A stretch of 64,000 nucleotides of DNA, taken from the NCBI GenBank assembly GCA_003586115.2, contig QVOM02000034.1:138715339-138779338 (forward strand), written 5' to 3'. This document shows, one piece after another, positions 33,128 through 45,996 of the stretch. The notes beneath the pieces were generated by a model that saw nothing but the letters and a program-made list of their open reading frames with translations, was not told the origin of the DNA and did not search any database. The position numbers were made by a program, and so were the translations under genes. Source of the DNA: Salvator merianae (taxonomy: Eukaryota > Chordata > Lepidosauria > Squamata > Teiidae). Within the stretch, counting starts at the first letter, position 1. Each line of letters begins with the position of its first letter.

Positions 33128-33330
33128 CACATGTATTTTATGATAATAATCACTGAGAATGCTTTCCTTTGTTCACGCTTAAAGCTCCTCTTTCCCTCTG
33201 TGTGACTGGATGCCACCTCATCTGTACCCACCCCTCCTTCCTTCAGGAGGGAGCAAACATAGAGGAAATCATATAGAACAGAAGGATTTTTTTCCTTCTG
33301 CTTTTAATCCCATCAAGCAGAACAATTTCT

Positions 33331-33331
33331 T

Positions 33332-33373
<42 letters not shown>

Positions 33374-33376
33374 ACT
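33331..33376. repeat. (CT)n(CA)n microsatellite
   Basis: A compound dinucleotide repeat sits inside element B and corresponds to the CA tract near 3120 in copy 1. Confidence 0.9.
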
Positions 33377-34279
33377 TTCCCCAAAAAAATCTTCTATAGT
33401 GCTGCCCCCTGGAGCCCTGTTTTCCTCCTCCCTCCCAATGCAGCCAAGGTTTCTTCCACCAGGCCAGGGGAGAAATCAGCAGCTTCACTTAAATAACAAA
33501 CTAGGACCTCCTGGCCTGGGGGCTGGGGGAGGACAGCTAGAGACTTGGACAAAGGGAGAGAAAAGGAATGGGAGAAAGATTCGGGCATAAATAGCAACTT
33601 CCATCCTAAGGCAGCTGATCACTCCATTTCTCTCTCTCCCGCTCTGTCATGTCTGAGAGGAAGGCTCTCAGGCAAGGCAACATAGACAGCAATGACTAGC
33701 AAGGGGTGAGTGCACAGCACAGATTGCAATGGAGGGCAGCTTACAGCTTGACAAGAGGGGCTGTTCTGTATTTGCATAATTGTGAAAAATCACAAAACTC
33801 ACGATTCCCTCACCCTGGACTTGAAAGGTGTTAACGGAGTGGATATGGGGGGATGAATGTAGAGGAGGGTTGAATGTAATGGGGGATGGATGACTCTACA
33901 GGTCTACTGAGCCTTACTGAACATAACTGCTGCAGAAGTCCATCCTGCATGAGAGTCCATAATATGAGGGTGCCCCACAGTCTTACATGGGGGCAAAGAG
34001 GAAGTGGGGGCTGATACAGTTGGCTGGAAAAAGAAATTAAAACCCTCCCTCTGCCCACCCAGGAAAGTATGGTCCCTCCTTTCACTAGATCACACCTTTA
34101 AAATATAATTGAGCTAAAGAGCAGGACCACTTTCCATACTGGGTTAATCTGAATACAGGATAGCTCAAATTTTGGTGGGATAGCTTATGGAAAAGCCAGA
34201 AGATCATTCAAAAATGTGATCTCTGTGACCCTAAAATTACCTGAATTCTTCTTAAAACTCAGGTGTGACCAGGTCCACT

Positions 34280-35809
34280 GAGGCACAACAATATCTAAAA
34301 GTCCAACAAAACAAATGTCTCAGCAGTGCATGTAAAGGTTAAAAAATTGTACATGGAATATGATACACTGGATAGATTGTAGGCAGACAGGTCTGAGCTC
34401 AGGAGATCAGTGTTTAATCCTACAAGTTGTGCGTATTCTTGATCTAGGGGGTAGAAATGGGAGCAGGTGCATTTTGAAAAAGATATGTTCAACCCCAAAG
34501 GACTTCTTCACATGAGCAAGGACAACTTTTGATGGGTTACAATCTAGATGTACTGAAGTGTGCTTGAATCCCAAACAAGAAGTAGCATAGGAGTTAAGCA
34601 GGACTTGCAGTCCAATAGCAGATGAAGTGGCTGCTCCTGTACTTACTGTGGTCACTTCCAATGTGGTCAATAAGCCCCAGAAGATTTGCCAACTCAGTCA
34701 GCATCCTCATAGGAGTGGGATCTAAGCTGTTGAGCAGAGAGATCGCCCCAGGGGTATGGGGGAGTAAAAAAAACAACACCACACATGGCACCACAGGGCT
34801 CTGAGGCAAGACTCCCAAACCCCATGGGGACACTGCAGCAGTAGCTGCCAAACACAGCTAGAATCACTGCCAGGGACCAGAAGTTCCAGTAGAAGTCCAC
34901 CAGAGGTTTGGCCCCAGTAATGACAGTGGCTGCTTGCCAGCCATATATTTGGATCTTGGCTGCTCCAATCATTTGCAGAATGGCCCCAGAGTCAAGTGAA
35001 GTAACAAGGTCAGCCTGACAGTAGCTAAACTGGGCTTCTAAAAATGCCACTCTCATCGCTCTGTTAGAAACCTTGGGGACCATGTAAGAACAAACATATT
35101 CAAAAGAGGAAACATAGTGAGCCAAGTAATGGCAACACTGGCAGGATGCAAATGAGGGTAGCACATTAAGAAAATCAGTGCCATAAGGCACGCTAAGAAG
35201 ATGGTTACTCTTGTACCCTGGCCTTTGGCTGAAGGAATAGCAATTCCTTCCCATGCAAGCACTTTTACTGTTTTAGCTAATCTGTTTTATCTGTTTTTAT
35301 TGTGATCTTAATGTGACTCTCCCTGAGACCTTTACAATACAATACATTTATTAAATTAAGTCTATAAAGTAGTGGTATGCTGTTTGCACACCTGTTGCTG
35401 CTCCTGGCCATCCAAGCATCGTAACCATTTCCGATGTTTGATGACACTAGCACTGTCTAAGGCTCATTGAAGAACGCAACTCAGAAGTCATACAAGGAGA
35501 GCCCCAGTGGCAGAAGAGCAGGAGCAAATGCTAATGAGGAATTATGCTGCGATACTCGCTGAACAAGTACAGGACTGCACGGACCCTACACTCTTCCAGC
35601 GCACCAAATCTACCATGAGTCGGCAGGGACGTGTGGCCCCTGCACATTTAGGGTTAGTTCATAGCACCACAATGGGGCCATGCAGATATTACCATTGTTA
35701 ACATGATTCGAAAGAAATACCCAGAAAGAATAATGACACACCAGCCACATGTGAGTTTGTGCAAACACAGAAAGCCTCAGAAAAATAGTATGTCTGAATG
35801 TATTTATTA
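34280..35809. other. Unassigned stretch with a 186-aa open frame
   Basis: A minus-strand frame at 35254-34694 is open for 186 codons. It has hydrophobic patches but no family I recognise. Neighbouring minus-strand frames (35262-35053, 34851-34594) also read open for tens of codons. It could be a decayed retrocopy or chance. LINE-tail-like sequence lies at 35275-35360. I do not call a gene. Confidence 0.35.
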
Positions 35810-38340
35810 TTTGCATTTTTATCCTGCCCTATACCCAAAGGTCTCAGGGCAGGTTACAACATTAAAAACAATACAAAATATACATACTAAAACAATAATA
35901 GTGTCTAAAAATGGGAAGAAAATCTGTTTCCTTATTTAGTCAAAGGCCAGGGCAAAGAGGTGCGTCTTCACTGCTTTCCTAAACATGTAAAGTGAAGGTC
36001 CATGACACACCTCAGGGGGAAGACTATTCCATAGTCTGGGGACCATCACTGAGAAGGCCCTATCCTGGGTGCTCTCGCCTTTTTGCTACTGAGGGTGGTG
36101 GTACAACCAGGAGGGTGTCCTCTACAGATCTTAAGGCACAGGTAGGTCAATATGGAAGAAGGCATTCCTTTAGATATTTGGGGCCCAAGTCATTTAGGCC
36201 TTACAACACCTTGAATTGAGTTGGTAGCAAATTGGCAGCCAGTGCAGCTCTTTTAAGACCAGCATGATGGTCAGCTGTTCCAGTCAGCAGTCTAGCAGCT
36301 GCATTCTGCACCAGCTGCAGCTTTCGAACCATCTTCAAGGGCAGATCCATGTAGAATGCATTACAATAGTCCAGTCTGGAAATTACCAGAGCATGGATAA
36401 GTGTGGTCAAATCATCACTTTCCAGAAGGGGCCTTAGCTGTTGAGCCAGCTGTAGTTGGGAATAGGCACTCTTGGCCATCGCCTCCACCTGAGCTTCAAG
36501 CATCAGCACAGAGTCCAAGAGCACCCCTAGATTTTGTACCTGTCCCTTCTAGGGCATTAAAACCCCATCAAGAACAGGACACCTCCCAACTTCATGGACT
36601 CGAGACCCTGTGAAATACAGCATCTCCGTCTTGTCTGGATTCAGCTTCAATTTATTTGCCCCTATCCAGTCCATTACCACCTCCAGGCACCTGTCAATCA
36701 TCTTTCCTGATCAGATGGCACAGAGAGATAGAGCTGGGTGTTATCTACATATTGCTGATACCTCACTCCAAATCTCCTGATGACCTCTCCCAGTAGCTTC
36801 ATATAGATATTAAAGAGAATGGGAGATAAGATCGACCCCTGAGGAACCCCATAAGTGAGTTCCTAGAGTGTCAAGCAAGAATCTCTCACTACCACTCTCT
36901 GAGATCAGCCTTGGGGATAGGAATGGAACCAATGCAACACACTGCCTCCAACTCCCAAACTCTGTAGCCTTTCCAGAAGGATACCATGGTCAATGGTATC
37001 AAAAGTTGAGAGATCCAGAAGAACCAACAGGGTTGCGCTCCCACTGTCTCTCTCCCAGAGATGGTCGTCAATCAAGATAACCATGACAGTTTCCATGCCA
37101 TCACCAAGCCTGAAGCCAGATTGAAATGCATCCAGATAATCAGCTTCTTCCAAGCATGCCTGCAGTTGAACATCCATAACTCTCTCCAAAAAGGTGTGTT
37201 GGCCATCGGGCGATAGTTGTTTAAATCTTCTGGATCCAGGGATTCTGGATCCACCTCTTTAAGAGCCAGCAGGACCACCCCATCTCTCAGAGAGGCATTC
37301 ACTACTCCCTGGACCCACACGGTCATAGCTTGCCGGCTAGCTTTTATCAGCAAAGAAGGGCAAGGATCCAGTGGGCATGTTGTCAGCCAACCCCCTACAA
37401 GCTGCTTGTCCACATCCTCAGACCACAACAATTGAAACTAATCCAAAATAGCTGGACCAGACAGTTCTCTGGACACTTTCTCTGAACTATTCCTAATTGT
37501 GATATCCAGTCCCCCATGAATCTGAGCAACTTTGCCTTCAAAGTGCCTTGCAAATTTGTCACAGCAGATATTGCATGGCTATTGTCCATGCTCCATCAGG
37601 CTAGATCTTATCAAGCCATTCACCATTCAGAAGAGCTCTGCTAGACATCTACTCGAGGACACAGTTGTGGCAGAGATAAAACTCCTTTTGGCTGTCTCCA
37701 CTGCCACATGGTAGGTGCAATAGTGTGCTCTGACCTGCGTTTGGTCAAACTCACAGCAGGATTTATGCCACCTGTGCTCTAGCTGTTGGCCTTCCTATTT
37801 CATTACCCGCAGCTCCATGGAATACCAAGGCGCTTTATGGGCTCTACAGATATGCCGAAGGCACATGGGAGCAATTATGTCGATCAGCCTGCTCATCTCT
37901 CAATTCCAGAGAGAGACCAGAGCCTTGGCAGAAGCACCGTCCATGCCAACCAGAAAATCCCTCAGAGCATTCAGCAATTGCTCAGATTGCACAAGTCTCC
38001 AGGGGCGGACCATCTCAATAGGTCCCCCATCCCTGTAGAGGGGAGCTGCCACTGAAAATCCAAATCTCACCAGCACATGATCTGTCCATAACAACGGACT
38101 GACCACCGGCCCTCCTATCAACCAATTCTCACCAAGCAGTTCTGAGGTAAAAACCGGATCAAGGTATGACCTGGTGTATGGGTTGGGCCACTTACATACT
38201 GAGACAGCCCCATGGTTACTATGGAAGCCATGAAGAGCTGAACCAGCCCACTGGGCATAGCCTCTGCATGTGTGTTGAAATCCCTCAAAACTGCTGTGGC
38301 AGGAGCTTCTGTATACCCTGCCCATTTTTCATCATATTTT
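35810..38340 (-). mobile_element. L2-type LINE, near full-length but decayed
   Basis: Read on the minus strand, endonuclease pieces (LRDFNTHAE, GLSQYVSGPTHTPGHTL) lie at 38300-38170. A linker with SLDPEDLNNYRPMAN follows at about 37230. RT blocks come next: LLVLLDLSTFDTIDHGILLERL (37030-36960) and the C-terminal LDYCNAFYMDLPLKMVRKLQLVQNAAARLL (36370-36280). The T-rich 3' tail is near 35800. Frames shift repeatedly, so it is a fossil. Block order and wording fit L2-group LINEs, which have an APE endonuclease and RT in one ORF. Confidence 0.85.
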
Positions 38341-40165
38341 CTATAAAGTAATGTGTGTATATGCATTCCCTGTCATGATCAATCTGGCTGGACACAGCTG
38401 AAGTGCTTTCAATTATGTCGAGAGATTACCCTCAATAGCAGCCAGCACTAGTGAGAGCATATAGAAGTTCCTCCTCAACACTGAATGCTGGCTCATGGGC
38501 TTCATCTGAAGTCCATCCCATGTCAGTACTTCTTCCAGGAACATTATCAGAAATGGTCTGCACTGAACAATGGACACTCAAGGCCGCCCTTAATTTGTCC
38601 CATAAATGTAGAGCTCAGCTGCCAGAATTTTGACTAGTGTACCTAGGATTTCCTTATTTTATAGTTATCCTGAAAGAGTTGTAGTGGCTTCTTATATGCT
38701 TACAAACCTAGCACACATCTTTAAAGAGGGGTAGCCCATAGGGTCAGTCCTTGTGGAATGGCACAGAGAAATGAGAGAGTGACTGAGCACATATTTAGAT
38801 ATATGATGCTATGGGTGCCAGGCACTGCCACTTCCTGTCCCCTCAATCTGAGTAGAGCAGTATTCAGTCATGGCCTCCTCTAGCTTCTCTGCTCCACAAG
38901 CTCAGGATAATAAACTTTAACATTTGAAAATGGCTAGGACCCTGCCTGTAGAAGTGTTCTTTCCTCCACCAGCTTGCTCATATTTGATCTTCAGCAGAAG
39001 CCTTACTCTAAACACCTTCTTAACAGAAAAGAAAGTCAAAATGAAAAGGGGATATTTTTGTGTTTGCACTCCAGGCACATCCATCAAGCATCATATTACA
39101 ATCTTCTCTGGCACTAAATATCCTTTGTCTCCACCTAAGCACAATGTTTTACTTTATTTGTGTTGTATTTTACACACACATTTAAAAAATATATATGAAA
39201 GCCCAAATGGTGTGATACAGAAATAGGTTTTTTTCCACTTAGATTTAAGTAATAAACACCATTCTATGAGGACCCAGTGCAAATTGACAGTCATCATCAC
39301 TTCATGAAAGACTGCAATGTCCAGAAGTTTCATATAAGTCCATTGAAAAGAGAAAAACATACCAATTGTTTTGATGTCTCCACAGTGATGAATGGGGAAG
39401 GCATGAAGGCTTTTTTGCTTTTATTTTAAGATGTGGTTTCTAATATATAAGTTTTTGAAAAAACAAATCGTATTCCTTTTGCATTCATTTCTTAATATTT
39501 TCTGTTATTCTTTCTGTCCTTCTAACAAGGAGGAGAATTTGTTTCTATACAGATATGTAAAATGTGTACAGAGTTTCGCAAGAGTTCCTTCTCAATCCAA
39601 ATATGTATGAATAGTTCACGCACACATATACTTTTCCAGCTGTAGTTTTTCCACCAAAATTCCACATATTGTTTTCCAACAAACCAGAGCTACAGCTTCT
39701 TGGTTCTGCCCCTACCCATACATACACCAGGGCAATGCCACTTACAAAACTACTGGGTGACAAAACACAACCTGCAGAAGTACCACGAAGACTAAAAAGC
39801 AATAATAAGAACAAATATGGTTTGTCCGTAATGTGTCTGTTTCTAGATCTTTAGTTCACTTTTGAATGAGAATGTACAAAAAAATGCAGTTTCCTAACTA
39901 TTTCATATGATGAAATGCCTGGCCCTCAGTATCAGATGTTTTAATCATTATGCGTTTCACAAATGTGCAGCTAAGGACTTGATTAGAGATTTGATTTTAG
40001 TCATCTGCACATCTGAAAATTAGCATGAGATTTTGCTGAATCAATATGGTTTTATAAGATTTGAGATTTTTCCCTCCTTTGGGAGTAGTGCAGGAGATTG
40101 TGATCCCATTTTAAGGAATCTGTGAATTGTTGTCAAAATTTTGTCTGGTTTTGAGTGGATTTTGT
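38341..40165. other. Unassigned stretch
   Basis: Up to about 38600 may hold the 5' remnant of the adjacent L2. Beyond that I see AT-rich sequence without gene or repeat boundaries. Confidence 0.45.
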
Positions 40166-42910
40166 ATGTTGGTATTGTTTAATTGTTTAATCATGCCCAA
40201 AATTTTGTGACCCCGGGGATTACAGCATATCAGGACCGTCTGTCCTCCACAGTCTCCCAAAGTTTGCCAGGTTCATGTTTGTTGCCTCCATGACACTATC
40301 TATCAATCTCATCCTCTGCCGTTCCCTTCTCTTTTTGCCTTCAATCTTTCCTAGCATCAGGGTCTTTTCTAGTGAAATCTGTCTTCTCTTTATGTGGCCA
40401 AAATATTTGAGTTTCTGCTTTAATATTAGTCCTCTCAGCGAACAGTCAGGGTAGATTTCCTTTAGTATTGATTAATTTGATCTTGCAATTCAAGGGACTC
40501 ACAAAAGTTGTCTCCAGTACCACAGTTCTTCAGTGCTCAGTCTTCCTTATGGTCCAACTCTCACAGGTATATGTTACTACTGGAAAGACTAGAGGTTTGA
40601 CTATACAGACCTTTGTTGAGCAAGGCAGTGTCTCTGCTTTTTAATAAGCTGACCACATGTGCCATTGCTTTCCTCCCATGGAGCAAACGTCTTTTAAGTT
40701 CATAGCTGTAAATGCCATCTGAAGTGATCTTTGAGGTTAAGAAAATAAAATCTGTCACTGCTTTCATTTCTTCCCTCTCTATTTGCCAAGAAGTGGTGGG
40801 ACTGGATGGCATGATATCAGTTTGTCTGATATTAAGTTTCAAACCAGCTTTTGCACTTTCTTCTTTCCTTATAGTTCTGTGAATTTTTGCCACCTATACT
40901 TCTGTTAGGTCACTACCATTTTTATCTATTATCATGTCCATTTTTGCATGAGACGTTCCCTTGATATCTCCAATTTTCTTGAAGAGATCTCTTGTCTTTC
41001 CCATTCTGTTCTTTTTTTTGCATTGCTCGTTTAAGAAGGCCTTCTTTTTTCTCCTTGTTATTCTCTGGAAACCTGCATTCAGTTGGATATATCTTTCCCT
41101 TCCTCCCCTGTCTTTCATTTTCTTTCTTTCCCCAGCTATTTGTAAAGCCTCATCAGACAGCCATTTTGCCTTCTTGCTCTGCTTTTTCCTTGGAATATTT
41201 TGTTGCTGCTTCTTGTACAATGTCACAAACCTTTGTCCATAGTTCTTCAGGCACTCTGTCCAGTATATCTAATCCCTTAAATCTGTTCATCACTTCCACT
41301 GCATATTCATAAGAAATATTATTTAGATGATACCTATATGATCTAGTGTTTTCTCTAATCTCTTCAATTTAATTACGAATTTTGTCACAAGAAGCCCATG
41401 ATCTGAGCCACAGTCAGCTCCAGATCCTGTTTTTACTGAATGTATAGAGCTTCTCCATCTATGGTTGCAATGTATACAATCAACCTGATTTCATACTGAC
41501 CATCTGGAGATGCCCATGCGTAGAGTTGCCTTTGGGGTTGTTCAAAAAGAGAATTTGCTATGATTTTCTTCATAAAACTCTACTAGTTTCTGGCACTTGC
41601 TTCATTTTATAGTCTACTGCCAAATCTGCCTGTTATTCTAGTTATCTTTTGATTTCCTACATTACAATTCCAGTCCCCTGTGATAAAAATAGCATCTTTT
41701 TAGGTGTTAGTTCTAGGAGGTATTGTGGACCATTAAAGAACTGGTCAACTTCAGCTTCTTCGGCATCAGTGGTTGGAGCACAAACTTGGATTAGTGTGAT
41801 GTTGAGTGGTTCATCTTGGAAGAGACCTGATTTAAATATAAAAAGTCATGCAGAGTATGGATAAAGTGGATAGAGAAAAATTATTTTTTCTATCACACGA
41901 CACTAAGACCAGGGCTCACTGTATGAAGCTGATAGGTAAGAGAGTTAGGATCAACAAGGGGAAGTATTTTTTCACCCAGAGGGTCGTCAGTCTATGGAAT
42001 TTATTACTGGAAGACGTGGTGACAGCAATCAGCTTGGATAGCTTTAAGAAGGGATTGGACAGATTCATGGGGGTCAGGTATATCAATGGCTGCTACAATG
42101 GATGTCTATAAAACCCATTTGCAGGGAGTCAAGAGCAGGTGAAGGTTTTGCCTTTTATTCTGCTTGAGAATGCCTACAAGCAATTGGTAGGTCACTATGT
42201 GAAACAGGATGCTGGGCTAAATGGGCCGTGGCCTGATCCAGCAAGGCTTCTCTTATGTTCTTATGAACAAAAACTTTTCTGTCATTTTTAAAATAGTAAC
42301 TCAGTACTGCTTTTCTCACCCTTTTATTGACTATGAACTCCACCTCATTCCTTCTGAGGGATCGTTTCCCACGGTAGTTGGTATAATGGTAATTTGAATT
42401 AAATTTGCCCATTTTGGTTCATTTTAATTCACTGACTCCCAAGATGTTAATGTTTAGTCTTGATATCTCATGTTTGGGCACCTTCAACTTACCTTGGTTC
42501 ATAGATCCTTCATTCCAAATTTCTATGCAATATTGTTCTTTACAGCATCGGACTTTCCTTTCACCATCAGACACATCCACAGCTGAGTGTGGCCCAGCTT
42601 TCAGCTTTGGTCCAGCGCTTCACTGTTTCTAGAGTTACTTGTACTTGCCCTCTGCTTTTCCCCAATAATATATTGGACACCTTCCAACCTAAGAGGCGCA
42701 TCTTCCAGTGTCAAATCTTTTAGCTTTTTGTTACTGTCCATGGGATTTTCTCCACAAGGAGACTGAAGTGGTTTGACATTTCCTTCTACAGTGGATCACA
42801 TTTAGTCTATGTCCTATCCGCCTTGGGTGGTCCTGCACGGCATGCCACTAGTTGAGACATGCAAGCCCCTCTGCCGCAAGGCAGTGATCCATGAAGGGGA
42901 TTTTTTGCAT
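40166..42910 (-). mobile_element. BovB/RTE LINE with a CR1 fragment inserted
   Basis: Read on the minus strand, the 5' region (42910-42760) carries the BovB-typical GGATCACTGCCTTG.. sequence. Endonuclease follows (RRNEVEFIVNKRVRKAVL at 42350-42290, then LIQVCAPTTDAEEAEVDQF and FITGDWN at 41800-41660). The linker has KKAKWLSDEALQIAGERK and NRMGKTRDLFKKIGDIKGT (41170-40950). The RT C-terminus has GLKLNIRQT, TSWQIE and DFIFLTSKITSDG (40850-40720). The FADD-containing middle of RT is deleted between about 40900 and 40880. The 3' end (about 40166-40210) has the short AATTGTTTA tandem. Stops and the deletion make it inactive. BovB is abundant in squamates, which supports the host assignment. Confidence 0.9.
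41838..42266 (+). mobile_element. CR1 3'-end fragment inside BovB
   Basis: A 5'-truncated CR1 encodes the conserved ORF2 C-terminus (KLFFLSHDTKTRAHCMKL, NKGKYFFTQRVVSLWN, SLDSFKKGLDRFMG). The 3' UTR follows with TTGCAGGGAGTC, GGGCTAAATGGGCCGTGGCC and the end TCTTATGTTCTTATGAAC. It separates two parts of the BovB endonuclease, so it inserted after BovB. It is the same type as the older CR1 ending at 21153. Confidence 0.88.
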
Positions 42911-45409
42911 AATATTTCCAGAAAGGTGTGTGAGTAAGTGCTTTGGGATGGTTTTTGAATGTTAGGTTGTGAAAATCTGGAATTCAGTTTTGAGGTGAGC
43001 TGTTTCAGGAGGAGTAAGAGGCCTTTATTTTGTATTAGATATGAAAACTGGTGCCTGCTGGGTGTTATCAGATAACTGAGCACTACGTGATGCCAAATCA
43101 GCTGGAGCTCTTTGGAAACATAAGAATATTTCCTGTTTTTTAGCCTGATGCAATTTAAAGCTTTCTAAAATGGCACAGGGAGAGCTAGGGGGCATGGTAA
43201 GCAAATGGCCATGTGCTGGAAGAGGTTAACCCTCACATCACCTTTCAAAAGGAGTGACTTCCTTCAAAAGGAACTCTGAAGCTGTGCCCTTCAACAGGTT
43301 CAGCATGGAGTCAAGATGTCACACCAATATGTTCCTTCTATGCCAATCCCTAACACGAAATCTTTGGCTGTGTACACAATGCATAGCCTGACCTCTGGTA
43401 GAACATCCAGTGCCTGGCTAGTGGGGCTAGCCAGGGTATTCATCTCTGCATGCTGTGTTCTGCATCCAGAAATGTTCTGGAAGCTGCCGAGCAGTGAAAT
43501 AGCTCCCTTGCCAGCTCCCACAGCTATCAGCTTCTTTCAGGGCCAGTCGGGGCTTTATTTGGATGAAGCCAATAGATAGCTCAGAGGCGGCCTATGCATA
43601 AGTACTACAGGGTGGTGAGGGAGAAGATGAGAATCTGACTGGAAGCCTCCATTTGATTGCTGTGAACTATGTTTTAATCCTTTTCAATACAATCTGAAGG
43701 TTACTGCTGCTTTAGGTTATTAACCAGCTAAATATGCAAGGAACAGTGTCTGAGAGCAAAGGAGGATAAGGCTTCTGCACCTGAACAAAATTGTTGCAGT
43801 ATATAGAAGAGATGATTTCAGAAGTTGCACTTTTGTCAAGAAAGATATACCTTACAAAATTCTGCCTTCTACAAAATAATGAAAGGTTGCATTTAGTTAT
43901 GTTCTTTTACATTCACATTTATTTTTTTTTCCTTTCCTCTAAGGAGTTCGATGTGTACAGGCACTGCCCTCTTTTTCATTCCATTTTTCATAATGCCTAG
44001 TGGCCTGACCTGAAGTTAGACACTATCTTATTAACCTCTATACTCTGTTCTTACAAAAAAAAAAGTGTGTCCCAAACGTCAGTGAAAATCTCCTGCTTAC
44101 TATTTGACAGAAGAGTTTTATCCCATCAAACATACATATTTCAAACATAAAATCAAGATTCTAAAGCGGTATCTCAGCTCTGTTCCTTCCACCCTGCATT
44201 TTTCTGTGTATTTCTTGTGAACAGCATTTTTTTGCTATATGGCATTAGGGGTGGGGGAGGCTGGTTTGCTCTGTTGTTCAGGAGAGCAGAGCAAGGAGAA
44301 GATTGATGATGCTCTCTGGATGTAAGATCTCCTCCTTGTGAAGGCTGCTTATGAGGCCTGATAGACTTGTCATCTCTTAATAAACATCTCTGATATGTTG
44401 GAGAGGAGAGTGTGGGAACAAGGGGAGGACACAGAAGGTGGTTCACAGTTCCCTCACTGGCTCACATCTTCCAGCAGCTTTCTAAAGGAGATTAAAAAAA
44501 AACACCAAAAAACAGGTTTTGCTCAGTTTGGTATATTGTTTTTCTTTCACTTGTGAGTTACCACTGACAGAGGCCTAATATAAAAATAAAACCAGAGCTG
44601 AACTGGAATATGCTTAAATTTATTTAGTAATATTTACTTAATACATATGCATTTAAAACGGTTTACAATTTAAAATACAAAAACAAAACATTCAGAAAGA
44701 AAATAAAAACAAAACATTACAGAAGGAAAATAAAAACAAGTTTGTTCCATACTGTTTTGGTTCCCTTCAACTTCTGATACGATTGCCTCCACAGTGTACT
44801 ATTACCTAAGATTTCTAATATCAAGAGATACAAGAAAATCGAGTGACTAATTCTGTTTCATGTATGTACATTTGCAAAACATTTTTCATAGATTAAATAG
44901 CTTCTGTTGTTGCTTCTCCTTCACCTGTCAAGGCTGGAAGCAGATGTGAGTCAGGAATGGGTTGCCAGAGTGTGCTGGCAGATAACTGCATGTCCCAGCC
45001 TAGCTTCAAAGTCAGGAAACAAAGGTTCCCCGGTTTCAAGGTCACAGGCCAGGGATATTTCCCCATGTTCCCAGAAATGGCCCAGAAGAGTGAATAAGGC
45101 CGCATCAAAACTTCTTCATTGTGGCAACCTCAGCCATTCATAAGACAGAGAGAGGAAGTGCCTTAAGAAGTAGGGATCTGTTAATCAAGTAGCTTTAAAC
45201 AAAAGACAATGAGTTTAATTTATTCAGCTGACTTAAAAAGGGCAATGCAATCCCCCCCTCAAAGTGAAAGAGGGGATTTCAAGAGTTGAGTGGATAAGTA
45301 AATATCTCCAAGCATGATTACATCCCCTTCCTGACCCTTTTTCCCAGCCTGGGCTTTTTCCCAGGCAGGTCCTTGGCCACCTGGAGATTTTTAAGAAGTG
45401 TAACTCAAA
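42911..45409. other. Unassigned stretch
   Basis: An 87-aa plus-strand frame (43316-43579) has no recognisable domain. A LINE-3'-tail-like AT-rich piece (GGTTTACAATTTAAAATACAAAAAC) lies near 44610-44740. No gene is called. Confidence 0.45.
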
Positions 45410-45996
45410 GGGCCTTTTCACACTGTAGCGGTAGACCGTTCCAGTCCGCTCGCTGGAACGGAGCTTTCGCACTGCCGCGGGTGCGCGCCTCACCTGATCC
45501 TGACCGCTCCGTACCCGATTCGAACCTGAAGCCGGATAAGGCATGACAACAAAAAAGATGTCTTCATCCCGACCTGCGCGATGGAGCGAAGATCGGGCAT
45601 GGTGCTTTCGCACTGTTTGCCTCGGCGTCGGGTGTGGCTGGCGCGGCTACGCATGCGCGCTCCGCGGCTTCAAATCCGGGGTGCGAAGCTTCCGTACCCC
45701 GCTCCGCTGCTTCGTAACCCGGTACGAAACTTCGTACCCGGGATAGCCCTTTCGCCTGAGTAACCGAGCTGCCAGTACAAAGCCAGCTTCGTAACCAGCC
45801 CTCTGGGTGCGGAGAGGGTGCGAAGGTCCGAAGCGGGTACGGAACTAGTGGCTACCGTTCGCACTGTTCCCTCTGCTGGTCGGCTTCGGGTCCATTCCAC
45901 TGGCCAGGAGTGCGAATGGCACCGAGCGTTCCCCAACCTCTCCGGTTCGAAGCCGACTACTAGGAACGGTCTACCGAGCTCAGTGCGAAAAGGCCC
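45410..45996. mobile_element. CpG-rich MITE, GGGCCTTTTCACACT ends
   Basis: GGGCCTTTTCACACTG at the left and CAGTGCGAAAAGGCCC at the right are inverted matches (15 of 16), extended by GGTAGACCGTTCC. Flanks are AAA and AAG. A subterminal hairpin CGTTCCAG..CTGGAACG brackets CCGCTCG, the position of the GCTC.CTAG motif in related copies. CpGs are well preserved (many TTCG, GCGC, CGTACC), suggesting recent insertion or lack of methylation-driven decay. Non-coding. Confidence 0.8.

Larger units (their letters stand above)
30828..34276. mobile_element. DNA transposon copy B (GGNCCTGGTCACACC ends), TSD ACT
   Basis: GGCCTTGGTCACACC at the left and GGTGTGACCAGGTCC at the right are inverted matches. 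Both are flanked by ACT (30825-30827 and 34277-34279). Removing the inserted element 30903-33127 leaves about 1.2 kb, collinear with 2870-3625 and 5874-6250. There is no transposase frame, so it depends on a transposase in trans. The 3-bp duplication and GGNCCTG.TCACAC ends tie it to the same broad group as the MITEs here. Confidence 0.7.

Noticed and set aside
43316..43579. 87-aa frame considered as a possible exon
   Set aside because: No splice-site context, domain or codon pattern to support it.
45420..45990. CpG island as a host promoter
   Set aside because: The CpG-rich block coincides exactly with a TIR-bounded MITE; no exon follows.
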